Of a stretch of DNA of 64,000 bases, positions 8,089-17,486 are shown piece by piece. The notes under the pieces are model-generated. The model saw only the letters and a program-made list of their open reading frames with translations. It was not told the origin of the DNA and searched no databases. Where the stretch lies: positions 62,001 through 126,000 of the forward strand of contig PXRP01000026.1 in assembly GCA_003021655.1 (NCBI GenBank). Reading direction: 5' to 3'. Numbering within the stretch: position 1 is the first letter of the stretch; every line of letters begins with the position of its first letter. Source of the stretch: Halobacteriales archaeon QS_4_69_31 (GTDB taxonomy: Archaea; Halobacteriota; Halobacteria; Halobacteriales; Haloarculaceae). A program made the translations under genes and the position numbers.

Positions 8089-10149
8089 TCAGAACTCGTC
8101 GACGGGTTCGGGGACGACGCCGTCCTCGTCGTCGCCGAGGTCGTACTCCTCGCGGAGTTCGTGGATGCGGTCGCGGATGTCGGCGGCGAGTTCGAACTCC
8201 AGGTTGTCGGCGGCCTCCGCCATGCGCTCCTCCAGGCGTTCGATGGCGCGGGCGGCCTCCTCGTCGTCGTCGGGGTCCAGGCCCGCGGCCCCGCCCGTGT
8301 CGGTCTCGGCACCCGGCAGCGAGGACTCCCCGACCGCCTTGTCGATGGTCTGTGGTTCGAGGCCGTGTTCCTCGTTGTACTCCTCCTGGATGCGGCGCCG
8401 GCGGTTGGTCTCGTCGATGGCCGACTGCATCGCGTCGCTGACGTCGTCGGCGTACAGCACCACCTCGCCGTTGACGTTGCGCGCGGCCCGTCCCATCGTC
8501 TGGACGAGCGTCGTCTCCGACCGGAGAAAGCCCTCCTGGTCGGCGTCCAGTATCGCGACGAGCGACACCTCGGGGATGTCCAGCCCCTCCCGGAGGAGGT
8601 TGATGCCGACGAGGACGTCGATCTCGCCCAGGCGGAGCGACCGGACGAGTTCGTGGCGTTCGAGGGTGTCGGTCTCGTCGTGCATGTACTCGACGGCGAC
8701 GCCGGCCTCCGAGAGGTACTCCGTCAGGTCCTCGGCCATCCGCTTTGTCAGGGTGGTGACGAGCACGCGCTCGCCGCGCTCGACCCGGTCGTCGATCCGG
8801 TCGAGGAGGTCCTCGACCTGTCCCTCGGCGGGCGCGACCTCGACCGCGGGGTCGACGAGGTGGGTCGGCCGGACGATCTGTTCGACGACCTGGCCCGACT
8901 GGGCGCGCTCGTAGTCGCCCGGCGTCGCGCTCACGTACAGCGTCCGGTCGGTCTTCTCCTCGAACTCGTCGAAGGTCAGCGGGCGGTTGTCGTAGGCCGT
9001 CGGGAGCCGGAAGCCGTTCTCGACGAGCGACTCCGTGCGCGAGCGGTCGCCCTCGAACTGCCCCCTGATCTGGGGGACGGTCTGGTGGGACTCGTCGACG
9101 ACCGTCAGGAAGTCGTCGGGGAAGTAATCAAGCAGCGTGTAGGGGGGCTCGCCGGACTCCCGGTCCGAGAGGTGGACCGAGTAGTTCTCGATCCCCGAGC
9201 AGTAGCCGGTCTCGCGCATCATCTCCAGGTCGAAGGTGGTGCGTTCCTCGATGCGCTGGGCGGCGACGTGGTCGCCCTGGCGCTCGAAGTACCGGACCCG
9301 CTCGTCTTTCAGTTCCTCGACCTCCTCGATGGCCCGTTCGAGCCGCCGTTCGGGGATCGAGTAGTGTTCCGCGGGGTGGACCAGGACAGCGGGTTCGCTC
9401 GATTTCACCTCGCCCTCCAGGGGGTCGACTTTCAGCAGGCGGTCTATCTCGTCGCCCCAGAACTCCGCGCGGACGGCGTAGCGGCCGTACATCGGGTAGA
9501 TCTCGACGGTGTCGCCCCGCACCCGGAAGGTGCCCTGCGTGAAGTCGACGTCGTTGCGCTCGTAGTTCAACTCGACCAGCCGCGCCAGCAGGTCGTCCCG
9601 GCCGAGTTCGTCGCCGACTGTCAGCCGGAGGGACATGTCGACGTAGTTGCGCGGGTCGCCCAGCCCGTAGATCGCCGAGACCGAGGCGACGACGACGACG
9701 TCCTCGCGGGTCAAAAGCGACCGCGTCGCCGAGTGGCGCAGCTTGTCTATCTCGTCGTTGATCGAGGCGTCCTTGTCGATGTAGGTGTCGGTCTGCTCGA
9801 CGTAGGCCTCTGGCTGATAATAGTCGTAGTACGAAACGAAATATTCTACTGCATTATCGGGGAACAGCTCGCGGAACTCCTCGTAGAGCTGTGCCGCGAG
9901 GGTCTTGTTGTGGGCGATGACCAGCGTGGGTTGCTGGAGCCGTTCGACGACCCACGAGACGGTGTTGGTCTTGCCCGACCCCGTGACGCCCAGTAAGGTC
10001 TGTTTCTCGTAGCCCGCCTCCTCGAACCCGGCGACCAGCCGTTCGATGGCGTCGGGCTGGTCGCCCGCGGGGTCAAAGGGCGCGTCGACGCGGAACCGGC
10101 CTTCGGCGTCCGGCCTGTCGGGTGAGAGTGGTCCGCTGCTGTCGCTCAT
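8089..10149 (-). CDS. uvrB: excinuclease ABC subunit B
   Basis: Damage-verifying helicase-like subunit of nucleotide excision repair, working with UvrA and UvrC. At 686 residues it has normal UvrB length. Visible motifs are Walker [11 protein letters not shown], the beta-hairpin region [21 protein letters not shown] (motif II), [19 protein letters not shown] and a C-terminal UVR domain [23 protein letters not shown] that contacts UvrC. Start is [13 protein letters not shown] (ATG 10147-10149). The short leader and a Gly/Asp linker before the UVR domain are haloarchaeal features. uvrA and uvrC are not in the window. Confidence 0.98.
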   Translation of the reverse strand: MSDSSGPLSPDRPDAEGRFRVDAPFDPAGDQPDAIERLVAGFEEAGYEKQTLLGVTGSGKTNTVSWVVERLQQPTLVIAHNKTLAAQLYEEFRELFPDNAVEYFVSYYDYYQPEAYVEQTDTYIDKDASINDEIDKLRHSATRSLLTREDVVVVASVSAIYGLGDPRNYVDMSLRLTVGDELGRDDLLARLVELNYERNDVDFTQGTFRVRGDTVEIYPMYGRYAVRAEFWGDEIDRLLKVDPLEGEVKSSEPAVLVHPAEHYSIPERRLERAIEEVEELKDERVRYFERQGDHVAAQRIEERTTFDLEMMRETGYCSGIENYSVHLSDRESGEPPYTLLDYFPDDFLTVVDESHQTVPQIRGQFEGDRSRTESLVENGFRLPTAYDNRPLTFDEFEEKTDRTLYVSATPGDYERAQSGQVVEQIVRPTHLVDPAVEVAPAEGQVEDLLDRIDDRVERGERVLVTTLTKRMAEDLTEYLSEAGVAVEYMHDETDTLERHELVRSLRLGEIDVLVGINLLREGLDIPEVSLVAILDADQEGFLRSETTLVQTMGRAARNVNGEVVLYADDVSDAMQSAIDETNRRRRIQEEYNEEHGLEPQTIDKAVGESSLPGAETDTGGAAGLDPDDDEEAARAIERLEERMAEAADNLEFELAADIRDRIHELREEYDLGDDEDGVVPEPVDEF

Positions 10150-10352
10150 TGTCGGTCCCTGGGGCTGGAGCGTCTTGAGGGGTGTGTTCCGCTCCCGGTC
10201 CAGTCCAATCCAGTCCAGTCCTGATCCCCCGGCGGCCGCGAAATCGGCGCCGGGCGTCCGAGCGGTTCCCGCCGCCACCGTCCCCGGCGCGGGAGGGAGT
10301 CCCCGCTACCACCGTCCCCTGACAGAAACTGGTCCCGGCCGCCGTCCGGCCG

Positions 10353-11600
10353 TCACCCCGCCCTGAACTGCTGGCTTTCGAGTTGGGCCGCGAGCGGCTC
10401 GGGGAGGTACTCGTCCTCGCCGGGGATGATGCGGGGCGTCAGCCAGCCGCCCTCACAGTAGTGTTTGGGGTCGTCGGGACAGGCGCCCTCGACCTCGACC
10501 GGGCCGACGACGTTGTGCAGCAGTTCGTGGACGACGACGTGGCGGCGCGTCCCGGCGTCGGTGCGGGCGGCGACCACGGAGAACGTCCCGCCCACCTCGC
10601 CGTAGCCCACCTTCTCGGACTGGAACTCGGCGAGCAGGACCTGGTGGTAGACGCCGGCGCGGGGTCCGAGCCGGGACTCGTAGTAGCTGTCTTTCAGCGC
10701 CCAGAAGTTGTCGCCGGTGAACGTCACCGACTCGTTGATCCCCCCACTGTCGACGTGGAGGGCGATCCCGGTCGTCCCGTCGGGGTTCTCGACGGGCATC
10801 TCGGCGAAAGTCGTCCGGAGTCTCTCGTAGAACCCTTCCTCGGGCGCGGCGACGCCCTCGGCGCGGTCGAGCTGGACGTACAGGTCCGCCGACAGCGGGT
10901 CACTTTCCGGGAGCGGGGCCCCCGCGGGCGTCTCGTCGCTGACCTCCCACCCGTCGCGGAGGCCGTCACCGTCGGTGTCGGGGTCGGTCGGGTCCGTCCC
11001 CGCGTCGAGTTCCTGGCCGTCAGTGAGGCTGTCGTCGTCCGTGTCGCCCCGTAGCGGGTCGGTCTCCAGGTCGAGTTCCCGCGTGTCATTGAGACCGTCC
11101 GCGTCGGCGTCGTGGTCGGCCGGACTGATCCCGAGTTCGACCGCCCGTCCGTCGCTGATACCGTCGCCGTCGGTGTCGGGGTCGGTGGGGTCCGCGTCCA
11201 GCGCGAGTTCCCGCTCGTCGTCGAGGCCGTCGCCGTCGGTGTCGGCGACGAACGGGTCGGTCCCGGTCGTGTTCTCCTCGGCGTCCGCGAGGCCGTCGCC
11301 GTCGCTGTCGGTCCCGTTCACGACGCCGGCCACGGAGGCGTTCCCGCCACCCAGCGCCGCGTCCGACGCCACCGAGCGGAGGCCGGAGCCACCGACCGGT
11401 CTGTCGTCGGTCCCACCGTCGTCGGCCGCCGATTCGAGGTCGGTGACCAGCGTCACGCCGCTGGGCTCGGCCGGCCCGGACGTGCCCGACTCGGACGGTG
11501 TGGCGGCGGAGCTATCGACGGCGGGTGCCCCGAACGCACCGGCGCCCGTAACGAGGAGGAGACACGCCACGAAGACGGCGAAACCCCGTCGCACACACAC
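10353..11600 (-). CDS. secreted protein with thrombospondin-3-type calcium repeats and a HELLH metal motif
   Basis: About 415 residues. A hydrophobic signal peptide ([20 protein letters not shown]) is followed by a Ser/Pro-rich region. Next come roughly five DxDGDGLxD repeats (about residues 95-235) of the TSP3/EF-hand-like calcium-binding kind. The C-terminal domain of about 170 residues contains [15 protein letters not shown], an HExxH-like zinc site as in metallopeptidases, and two possible disulfides around CPDDPKHYC. It is probably an extracellular metallopeptidase or inactive relative stabilised by calcium. The start is unclear: the open frame begins at TTG 11621, but GTG codons at 11600 or 11594 leave a compact signal peptide. 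Likely exported by Sec. Confidence 0.72.
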   Translation of the reverse strand: MCVRRGFAVFVACLLLVTGAGAFGAPAVDSSAATPSESGTSGPAEPSGVTLVTDLESAADDGGTDDRPVGGSGLRSVASDAALGGGNASVAGVVNGTDSDGDGLADAEENTTGTDPFVADTDGDGLDDERELALDADPTDPDTDGDGISDGRAVELGISPADHDADADGLNDTRELDLETDPLRGDTDDDSLTDGQELDAGTDPTDPDTDGDGLRDGWEVSDETPAGAPLPESDPLSADLYVQLDRAEGVAAPEEGFYERLRTTFAEMPVENPDGTTGIALHVDSGGINESVTFTGDNFWALKDSYYESRLGPRAGVYHQVLLAEFQSEKVGYGEVGGTFSVVAARTDAGTRRHVVVHELLHNVVGPVEVEGACPDDPKHYCEGGWLTPRIIPGEDEYLPEPLAAQLESQQFRAG

Positions 11601-11642
11601 GAGAACGAAGCCCTGCCTCAAAGTAGTTACTCATCCGACGCT

Positions 11643-12266
11643 TCAGCAGACCGGCTTGGGATTGACGCCCAGCGACTCCAGCGTCTCGAAGTAGTCGTCG
11701 TAGTCGGCCTTGACAGCGTCGCCGGCAGCCTCGCGGGCGCGCTCCCAGTCGTCGTCCCCGCAGGCGTCGGCCAGCACCTCGCGGGCGTCGGCGAGATACG
11801 CCTCGTAGTCCTCGCCGAGGTCGCGGAACGCGTTCGCGGTCCGCGGGCTGGCCTGGCCGACGAAGTAGCCGACGACCTGGCCGGCGTTGTTGTCGGCCGC
11901 CAGCGCCCAGCCGACGAACGCGCCGAGGCAGGCGGCGGTCCCCTCGACCGTCCGGAGGTGGCGCGCGACCGCCGGCGGGTCGCCGGGTTCGTAGCCGCCC
12001 CGCTCGTCGGCGATGGTCTCGACGTGGTCGCGCTCGCTGTCGGCCGTCGCGGCGAACAGGTCGGCCGCGCCGCCGTGGGACTCGTCGGCCCCCCACGCCT
12101 CGAACGCCTCGGCGGCGTGGTGGGCGCGGTCGGCAGCCGCTCCCAGCACGGCCTCGTCCTCCAGTTCGCCCCCGGTGTCGGCGTACAGTGCCTTCGAGGA
12201 ACCAAGCCGGGAGAGCGCGGTCCTGTTGTCCTCGCGGACGGCGTCGACGAACTCCTGTGGGTCCAT
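11643..12266 (-). CDS. rubrerythrin/ferritin-like four-helix protein
   Basis: A 207-residue, strongly acidic all-alpha protein beginning MDPQEFVDAVREDNRTALSRLGSSKALYA (ATG 12264-12266). Repeated AAADRAHHAAEAFEAWGADE, SERDHVETIADE and ARHLRTVEGTAA segments give the E-x2-H spacing seen in ferritin-like/rubrerythrin di-iron proteins. I infer the fold from helix pattern and from recalled similarity to haloarchaeal proteins annotated this way. The rubredoxin-like zinc domain of true rubrerythrins is absent, so peroxidase activity is unproven. It lies 42 bases upstream of the calcium-repeat gene on the same strand and might be co-transcribed with it. Confidence 0.55.
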   Translation of the reverse strand: MDPQEFVDAVREDNRTALSRLGSSKALYADTGGELEDEAVLGAAADRAHHAAEAFEAWGADESHGGAADLFAATADSERDHVETIADERGGYEPGDPPAVARHLRTVEGTAACLGAFVGWALAADNNAGQVVGYFVGQASPRTANAFRDLGEDYEAYLADAREVLADACGDDDWERAREAAGDAVKADYDDYFETLESLGVNPKPVC

Positions 12267-12431
12267 GTCCGGACCGTTGACCGGCGGCGGCTTGTAACCA
12301 TCGTCTCTCCGGGCGAGACGGGACTCGGCGTCGACGCGCTCCCGGTCGGCGGTCACCCCGGAGTCGGGGCTCCCGTCTGTCCCGGTCGCGACACCGAGAC
12401 GTTTTCACGCTCCCCGGCGGTAGGCGGTGAT

Positions 12432-13889
12432 ATGAGCGACGAGTTCGAGGACGTGGTCGCGCGGGTCCGCGAGCGGGTGACGCCCGACTCCGAGAAGCGG
12501 GCGCGCCTCGCGGCGGCCGTCGAGACGCTCCGCGAGCGGACCGAGCGGGCCGTCGCGGACCTCCCGGTCGCGGACGCGTCGGTCGTCCACGTCGGGTCGA
12601 CGGCCCGGGACACCTGGCTCGCCGGCGACCGCGACATCGACCTGTTCGTGCGGTTCCCGCCGGACCTGAGCCGCGAGGACCTGGAGCGGTACGGCCTCGA
12701 AGTCGGCCACGCGGTGCTCCCCGAGGGGCGCGACGAGTACGCCGAACACCCCTACGTCCACGGCGAGTACGACGGGTTCGACGTGGACCTGGTGCCCTGT
12801 TACGACGTCGCCGACGCCACGGCGGTCCAGTCGGCCGTCGACCGGACGCCCTTCCACACGCGGTATCTCGCCGACCGCATCGACGACGACCTGGCCGGCG
12901 AGGTCCGCGCCACGAAGGCCTTTCTCACCGGGGTCGGCGTCTACGGGAGCGACCTGCGGACCCGTGGGTTCTCGGGCTACCTGACGGAGTTGCTCGTCGT
13001 CGAGTACGGCGGCGTCCGGGCGTTCGTGGAGGCGGCCGCCGACTGGCACCCGCCGGTCGTCCTCGACCCCGCGGACCACGCCGCCCGCTCGTTCGAGGAG
13101 CCGCTGGTCGTCGTCGATCCCACGGACCCCGAGCGCAACGTCGCCGCCGTCTGTGCGCCCGGGAGCGTCGCGCGCCTCCAGCATTACGCCCGCGACCTGC
13201 TCGCCGACCCCCGCGAGTCGCTGTTCGTCCCCGACGAGCCCGACCCACTCTCGCCCGCCGCGGTCCGCGAGCACGTCGCCGCTCGCGGGACGACGCCGGT
13301 CGCCGTCCGCTTCGACGCACCCGACGTCGTCGACGACCAGCTCTACCCGCAGCTGGAGAAGTCCCGGGCGGGGCTGGTCGACGAACTCGACCGCCGCGGG
13401 TTCGACGTCCTCCGTTCGACCGCGTTCGCTGACGGGACGGCCGTCCTGTTCGCCGAACTCGAAGTCGCCCGACGACCCGCGGTCGAACGCCACGAGGGGC
13501 CGCCTGTCCACGTCCGCGACCACGCCGAGGGGTTCTACGAGACCTACGACGCGGACGACCCCGACGGCGGGGCGGGCGAGGGAGGCGCGGCGGACGAATC
13601 CGGCGATAGAGACGGGGACGGCGAAGACGGGGCCGGCCACGAGGATGGGGCAGGCGAGCGGGTCTACGGCCCGTTCGTCGACGGCGAGCGGTACGTGGTT
13701 GAGCGCGAGCGAGCGTTCGCGACGGCAGAGGGCTTCCTGGCGAGCGACGCGTTGCTCAACGTGGCGCTGGGCGCGCGCGTCGAGGAGGCGCTGGCGGCCG
13801 ACTACGAGGTGCTCGTCGGCGACGAAGTCGCGACGCTGGCCGACGCGTTCGGGACGGAACTGGCGGCGTACTTCGACCCGTGGCCGTAG
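12432..13889 (+). CDS. cca: archaeal CCA-adding tRNA nucleotidyltransferase
   Basis: Adds or repairs the 3' CCA of tRNAs without a template (class I archaeal enzyme). Both tRNA genes in this window lack an encoded CCA, so they need this activity. The 485-residue protein carries the polymerase-beta-type site GSTARDTWLAGDRDIDLF with the DxD pair near residue 68 and a later DVDLVPCY aspartate. Central and tail domains follow (RYLADRIDDDLAGEVRATKAFLTGVGVYGS). The start is ATG 12432. Residues about 372-411 are an Asp/Gly/Glu-rich insert (13555-13665) near the end of the tail domain that the family lacks. The rest is collinear. Confidence 0.95.
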   Translation: MSDEFEDVVARVRERVTPDSEKRARLAAAVETLRERTERAVADLPVADASVVHVGSTARDTWLAGDRDIDLFVRFPPDLSREDLERYGLEVGHAVLPEGRDEYAEHPYVHGEYDGFDVDLVPCYDVADATAVQSAVDRTPFHTRYLADRIDDDLAGEVRATKAFLTGVGVYGSDLRTRGFSGYLTELLVVEYGGVRAFVEAAADWHPPVVLDPADHAARSFEEPLVVVDPTDPERNVAAVCAPGSVARLQHYARDLLADPRESLFVPDEPDPLSPAAVREHVAARGTTPVAVRFDAPDVVDDQLYPQLEKSRAGLVDELDRRGFDVLRSTAFADGTAVLFAELEVARRPAVERHEGPPVHVRDHAEGFYETYDADDPDGGAGEGGAADESGDRDGDGEDGAGHEDGAGERVYGPFVDGERYVVERERAFATAEGFLASDALLNVALGARVEEALAADYEVLVGDEVATLADAFGTELAAYFDPWP

Positions 13890-13982
13890 CCCGCAGGAGG
13901 TCACCAGGGCAGTCCCCGCGTCCCTGTATAGTCGGCGTTTCGGCGTCGTCGTCTCGGTCGTCGGCGTCTCGGCCGTCGTGAC

Positions 13983-15203
13983 TCAGTCGTCGGTGCCGAA
14001 ATCGGGCGTCTCGGCCAGGTCGAACCCGCGGTCGCGGACGTCGTCGACGACGGCGCGGGCCCCGGCCTGGACGGCCTCGTCGGCGGGCGCGGGCTGGTAG
14101 CCGTCGAACACCTCGTGGACGACCCGGACGCTGTCGCTCAGCGTGTCGAGGCCGTACCCGCCCTCCAGGACGAACGCAAGCGGCGCGTCCGCCCACTCGG
14201 CGAAGCAGGCGAGCCGCTGTGCCAGGAGGCCGTACCCCTCGGTGGAGACGCGCATCCGCGAGATCGGGTCGTGTTCGTGGGCGTCGAAGCCCGCCGAGAC
14301 CAGCACCAGGTCGGGGTCGTGGGCCGCAAAGGCCGGGAGCACGAGGTCGTCGACGGCCGCGAGGTAGCCGCTCGTGGTCGTCCCCGGCGGGAACGGGACG
14401 TTCAGGGTCGCGCCCTCACCCGGCCCCGTCCCGGTCTCGGCGCTGTCGCCCGTCCCCGGGTAGATGCCGTCCTCGTGGAGCGAGGCGAAGAAGACGTCTC
14501 CGCGGTCGAGGAAGATGTCCTGGGTGCCGTTGCCGTGGTGGACGTCCCAGTCGAGGACGGCGACGCGGTCGACGCCGCCGGGAGTGTCGCCGCCGGGGCT
14601 GTCATCGCCGCCGGGACCGTCGTCGGTCCCGGAGTCATCGCCCGCGTCACCACCCTCGGGCGTGTCAGCGGCCGCTGGCCCGTCGCGGCCGTCGGTGTCG
14701 GCGTCGGTACCGTCGCCCTGGCGGTCGCCGTCCGCCTGATGGGCGCCGTCCGTCCGGGAGTCGCCATCGAGGGCCAGCTGGGCGGCGACGGCGACGTTGT
14801 TGAGAAAGCAAAACCCCATGGCGCCGTCCTCGACGGCGTGGTGGCCGGGCGGTCGGCCGAGTGCGAAGGGGGTGTCGCGGCCGTCGGCCCCCGCGAGGGC
14901 GGCGCGGGCGGCCCAGGTCGCCAGGCCGGTGCTGGCCAGCGCGGCCTCCCAGGTCGCCTCGACGGCGACGGTGTCGGCGTCCCAGCTGCCGCCGCCGTCG
15001 GCGCAGAACTGGCGGAACGCCTCGACGTAGTCGGGGTCGTGGACGGCCGTCGCGGCCGCGACGGGGGCCGAGTCGGGGGCGGTGTAGCTGACGCCGTGAC
15101 ACCCGGCGAGTCGCTCGCGGACGGCTCGCAGGCGGTCGGGGCTCTCGGGGTGGCGCGGCCCGGGGTCGTGGTCGAGACACCGCTCCCGGTAGCCGAAGTT
15201 CAT
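13983..15203 (-). CDS. histone deacetylase family protein with an acidic insert
   Basis: Zinc-dependent deacetylase of the AcuC/HDAC superfamily, 406 residues. PPGHHAVEDGAMGFCFLNNVAVAA, LDWDVHHGNGTQDIF, VSAGFDAHEHDP and LEGGYGLD supply the catalytic His pair, Asp/His zinc ligands and Tyr. Start is MNFGYRERCLDHDPG (ATG 15201-15203), whose last bases overlap the histone stop (ATGA), so the two are translationally coupled. Residues about 147-210 (14574-14765) are a Gly/Asp/Thr-rich block inserted between LNNVAVAAQLALD and VAVLDWDVHHGNG, directly before the active site; HDAC relatives have a short loop here. The substrate may be acetylated protein, polyamine or acetoin-type compounds. Confidence 0.93.
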   Translation of the reverse strand: MNFGYRERCLDHDPGPRHPESPDRLRAVRERLAGCHGVSYTAPDSAPVAAATAVHDPDYVEAFRQFCADGGGSWDADTVAVEATWEAALASTGLATWAARAALAGADGRDTPFALGRPPGHHAVEDGAMGFCFLNNVAVAAQLALDGDSRTDGAHQADGDRQGDGTDADTDGRDGPAAADTPEGGDAGDDSGTDDGPGGDDSPGGDTPGGVDRVAVLDWDVHHGNGTQDIFLDRGDVFFASLHEDGIYPGTGDSAETGTGPGEGATLNVPFPPGTTTSGYLAAVDDLVLPAFAAHDPDLVLVSAGFDAHEHDPISRMRVSTEGYGLLAQRLACFAEWADAPLAFVLEGGYGLDTLSDSVRVVHEVFDGYQPAPADEAVQAGARAVVDDVRDRGFDLAETPDFGTDD

Positions 15204-15637
15204 CCGAAGTACTGTTGCAGTTCGAAGTACGCTTCGACGTCCTCGGCTTTGACCGTCCGCCGGTCGGCGTGGCGCGCCAGGTCGGCGGCGGCCGCGGCGA
15301 CGTCGTCGGCGAACGATTCCAGCAGGTGTGCCAGCGCGATGCGGGCGTCCATCGACACCCGGTAGTCGTCGATGTCGAGCCTGGCGATGCGGTCGACCGG
15401 CGCGATCGGCAGTTCGAGGGCGTCCTTGTCCAGGCCCTCCTCGACGCCGAAGTCCGCCGCCATCAACGTTTTCCGCCCGTCGGCGGTCGCCTGCTCGGCG
15501 GCCTCGGCCGCGAGGTCGGCCCCCCGCTCCTGGATGCGACGGGCGAGTTCTTCGGCGGCCTCGGCACTGACCCGCAGGGTCCCCGCGTTCCGCCGGATGA
15601 CCGTGTCCACCGGCGCGAACGGTAGCTCGACGCTCAT
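15200..15637 (-). CDS. hstA: archaeal doublet histone
   Basis: A 145-residue fusion of two histone folds, as in other haloarchaea. The first fold runs ELPFAPVDTVIRRNAGTLRVSAEAAEELARRI (residues about 3-68); the second is ELPIAPVDRIARLDIDDYRVSMDARIALAHLLESF to the C-terminus. The protein is acidic, unlike Methanothermus HMf histones, and its role in haloarchaea is thought to be closer to gene regulation than to bulk packaging. The start is MSVELPFAP (ATG 15635-15637), with a TATA-like CTTAAG about 28 bases upstream. The stop overlaps the deacetylase ATG by four bases, giving a histone/deacetylase operon. Confidence 0.95.
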   Translation of the reverse strand: MSVELPFAPVDTVIRRNAGTLRVSAEAAEELARRIQERGADLAAEAAEQATADGRKTLMAADFGVEEGLDKDALELPIAPVDRIARLDIDDYRVSMDARIALAHLLESFADDVAAAAADLARHADRRTVKAEDVEAYFELQQYFG

Positions 15638-15659
15638 ACTCCACAAGCCGGCCGTTCCG

Positions 15660-15670
15660 TCCTTAAGCGT
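15660..15670 (-). promoter_or_regulatory. TATA-like box of the histone/deacetylase operon
   Basis: On the minus strand the sequence reads ACGCTTAAGG, centred about 28 bases before the histone ATG. This spacing matches leaderless haloarchaeal transcription and decides the start in favour of MSVELPF over the in-frame ATG three codons upstream. Confidence 0.6.
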
Positions 15671-15695
15671 TTCCGAACCCGCCTCGACCGGCGGC

Positions 15696-17198
15696 TCAGA
15701 ACATGTCCTCGGCGTCGAGGCGGTCGTCCTCGACCGGGCCGCGGACGGTCACCTCCTGCCCGAGCGTCAGCGTCTCGTCGGTCGCGACCTCCATCGTCTC
15801 CTCGCCGTCGTCGAGAATGACCGGCTCGCCCGTCTGGACGACCGTGCCGGTGAACTCGACGACGCCCGTCGCCGCCGCGCCGCCCGTCGCCGCCGCGCCG
15901 CTGGCCCCATCGCCCTCGTCTGCGGTGTCAGCCCCGTCCGAGGCGGCGCCGGAATCGTCGGCCTCACCGGAGTCGTCGGCGCCCCCGTCGCCGGTGAACG
16001 CTCCGAGGCCGGTGTCGGCGGTGTCGCCGGACTCCCCGTTCGCGCCGCCGGTCCCGCTCGACCCGGCGGCGGGCGCGGCCGCGCCCGCCCCGGTGTTCTC
16101 GTCGAGGACGACCACCGTCGAGCGCCACCCCGCGGAGGCTTCGAGGTCGTCCTGCCAGCCGTCCTGGATCTCGGCGTCGGCGACGAACACCTCGTCGCCG
16201 GGCGCGATCTCCTTGTCGGCTTTCTCGCCCCACAGCGCGACCCGGATGTCGCCGGTGTCATCCTGGACCCGGACGTTCCGGACCTGGCCCTCGCTGCCGT
16301 CGTCGCGGTCGAAGGTCCGCTTGGGGTCGGCTGACCGCACCACGCCCGCCAGGTCGACGCGCTGGTCCATTTCGACGCCGTCTATCGGGTCCGTCTCCGG
16401 GACGAAGTCGACCTCCTCGTCGACCTCCTCGACCGCGCCCTCCTCGCCGACGTGGAGTTCGAGGTCGCCCTCGCGTTCGCGGACGTACCCCTCGACGACC
16501 TCGACGGCCGTGCCCGCGTCCAGTTCCTCGACGCGGTCGGCGCGGTCGTCCCACAGCGTCACCCGCACGCGCCCCGTCTCGTCGCCCAGGAGGAAGTTCG
16601 CGACCCGCCCCTCGGAGCCGTCGTCGCGGTCGAAGGTCCGCACCGACTCGGTCTCTAGTACGAGGCCGCTGACGCTGACGCCCGACTGCCCCATCGTCAG
16701 CGCGTCGACGGTCGTCCCCTCGCCCGGCTGGACGTCGATCTCGGCGTCGTCGGGTTCGGCCTTGTCGACCGAGACCTCCAGCCCGCTGTAACCGTCCTTC
16801 GGGCGGCCCGCCACCCGGAGGACCTGCCCCTCCTCGAGGTCGCCCTCGGCGACGGACTCGGCCTGTTCGTCCCAGAACGCGAGGCGGACGGTCCCGGTCT
16901 CGTCGGCCGCCTCGACGTTGATGACGCGGCCCTCTGCGTCCTCGCCGTCGCGGTCGAAGGTGCGCAACTCGCCGATAGAGACCACCTTCGCCAGGAACTT
17001 CACCTCCTCCATGCCGGGCTCGATGTCGGCGACGGTGTCGACCTCCCCCTCGTTGAGCTCGTGCGCGATGAGCATCGCCGCCGTCTCCTCGTCGGCCAAC
17101 CCGCCCATCTGCTCGACTTTCTCCTGGACGGCCTCGCGGAACTCCTCCTCGGAGACGTCGGCCTCGAGGTCCTCGTAGACGTCCTCGATCGCTCCCAT
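15696..17198 (-). CDS. replication protein A (multi-OB-fold single-stranded DNA-binding protein)
   Basis: Binds single-stranded DNA in replication and repair. The 500-residue protein has an N-terminal helical part (MGAIEDVYEDLEADVSEEEF). Three related OB folds follow, each marked by RTFDRDxGxEGRVxN and VRxxLWDD/FWDE strands (about residues 70-160, 170-260 and 270-365). After a Gly/Ala/Asp linker of about 75 residues comes a fourth, shorter OB-like segment with GEETMEVATDETLTLGQEVTVRG. The start at 17198 is preferred over ATG 17216 because a GCTTAAGC box at 17228-17235 lies about 33 bases upstream. It is a single gene, upstream of the histone operon on the same strand. Confidence 0.92.
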   Translation of the reverse strand: MGAIEDVYEDLEADVSEEEFREAVQEKVEQMGGLADEETAAMLIAHELNEGEVDTVADIEPGMEEVKFLAKVVSIGELRTFDRDGEDAEGRVINVEAADETGTVRLAFWDEQAESVAEGDLEEGQVLRVAGRPKDGYSGLEVSVDKAEPDDAEIDVQPGEGTTVDALTMGQSGVSVSGLVLETESVRTFDRDDGSEGRVANFLLGDETGRVRVTLWDDRADRVEELDAGTAVEVVEGYVREREGDLELHVGEEGAVEEVDEEVDFVPETDPIDGVEMDQRVDLAGVVRSADPKRTFDRDDGSEGQVRNVRVQDDTGDIRVALWGEKADKEIAPGDEVFVADAEIQDGWQDDLEASAGWRSTVVVLDENTGAGAAAPAAGSSGTGGANGESGDTADTGLGAFTGDGGADDSGEADDSGAASDGADTADEGDGASGAAATGGAAATGVVEFTGTVVQTGEPVILDDGEETMEVATDETLTLGQEVTVRGPVEDDRLDAEDMF

Positions 17199-17227
17199 TA
17201 TCCTAGACTGGGGCATGGTTGCACTGT

Positions 17228-17235
17228 GCTTAAGC
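17228..17235 (-). promoter_or_regulatory. TATA-like box of the RPA gene
   Basis: A palindromic GCTTAAGC 30-37 bases before the ATG at 17196-17198. Same motif class as in front of the histone gene; it supports a leaderless transcript starting at MGAIEDVY. A separate TATAAAT at 17361-17367 has no supported gene at the right distance. Confidence 0.5.
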
Positions 17236-17486
17236 GTTGTCGTTGGGACGCTACCCCGCTCTCGTTTCCCGGTTTCTCGACGACGGCGGCGATGGCGGCG
17301 CCCGCCGCTCTCCCGGCCGGTCCCTGCGCGGTCATAGGGCGTGCTGGTCGCCGCTCCCGGTATAAATCTACGGACGACGGTCACCGATCCACAGGCTCCG
17401 TTCGGTCGCGCCCGCCCGGGGCCGTCGGGAGTCGCCGGAAAGTCGGGAGTCGCCGGACCCGGACCGTGGGACGGCCTCGCGCCCCG

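Noticed and set aside
7741-9996. 751-residue plus-strand reading frame
   Set aside because: It is the antisense shadow of uvrB; composition is Val/Asp/Arg-biased and no domain appears, while the opposite strand has every UvrB motif.
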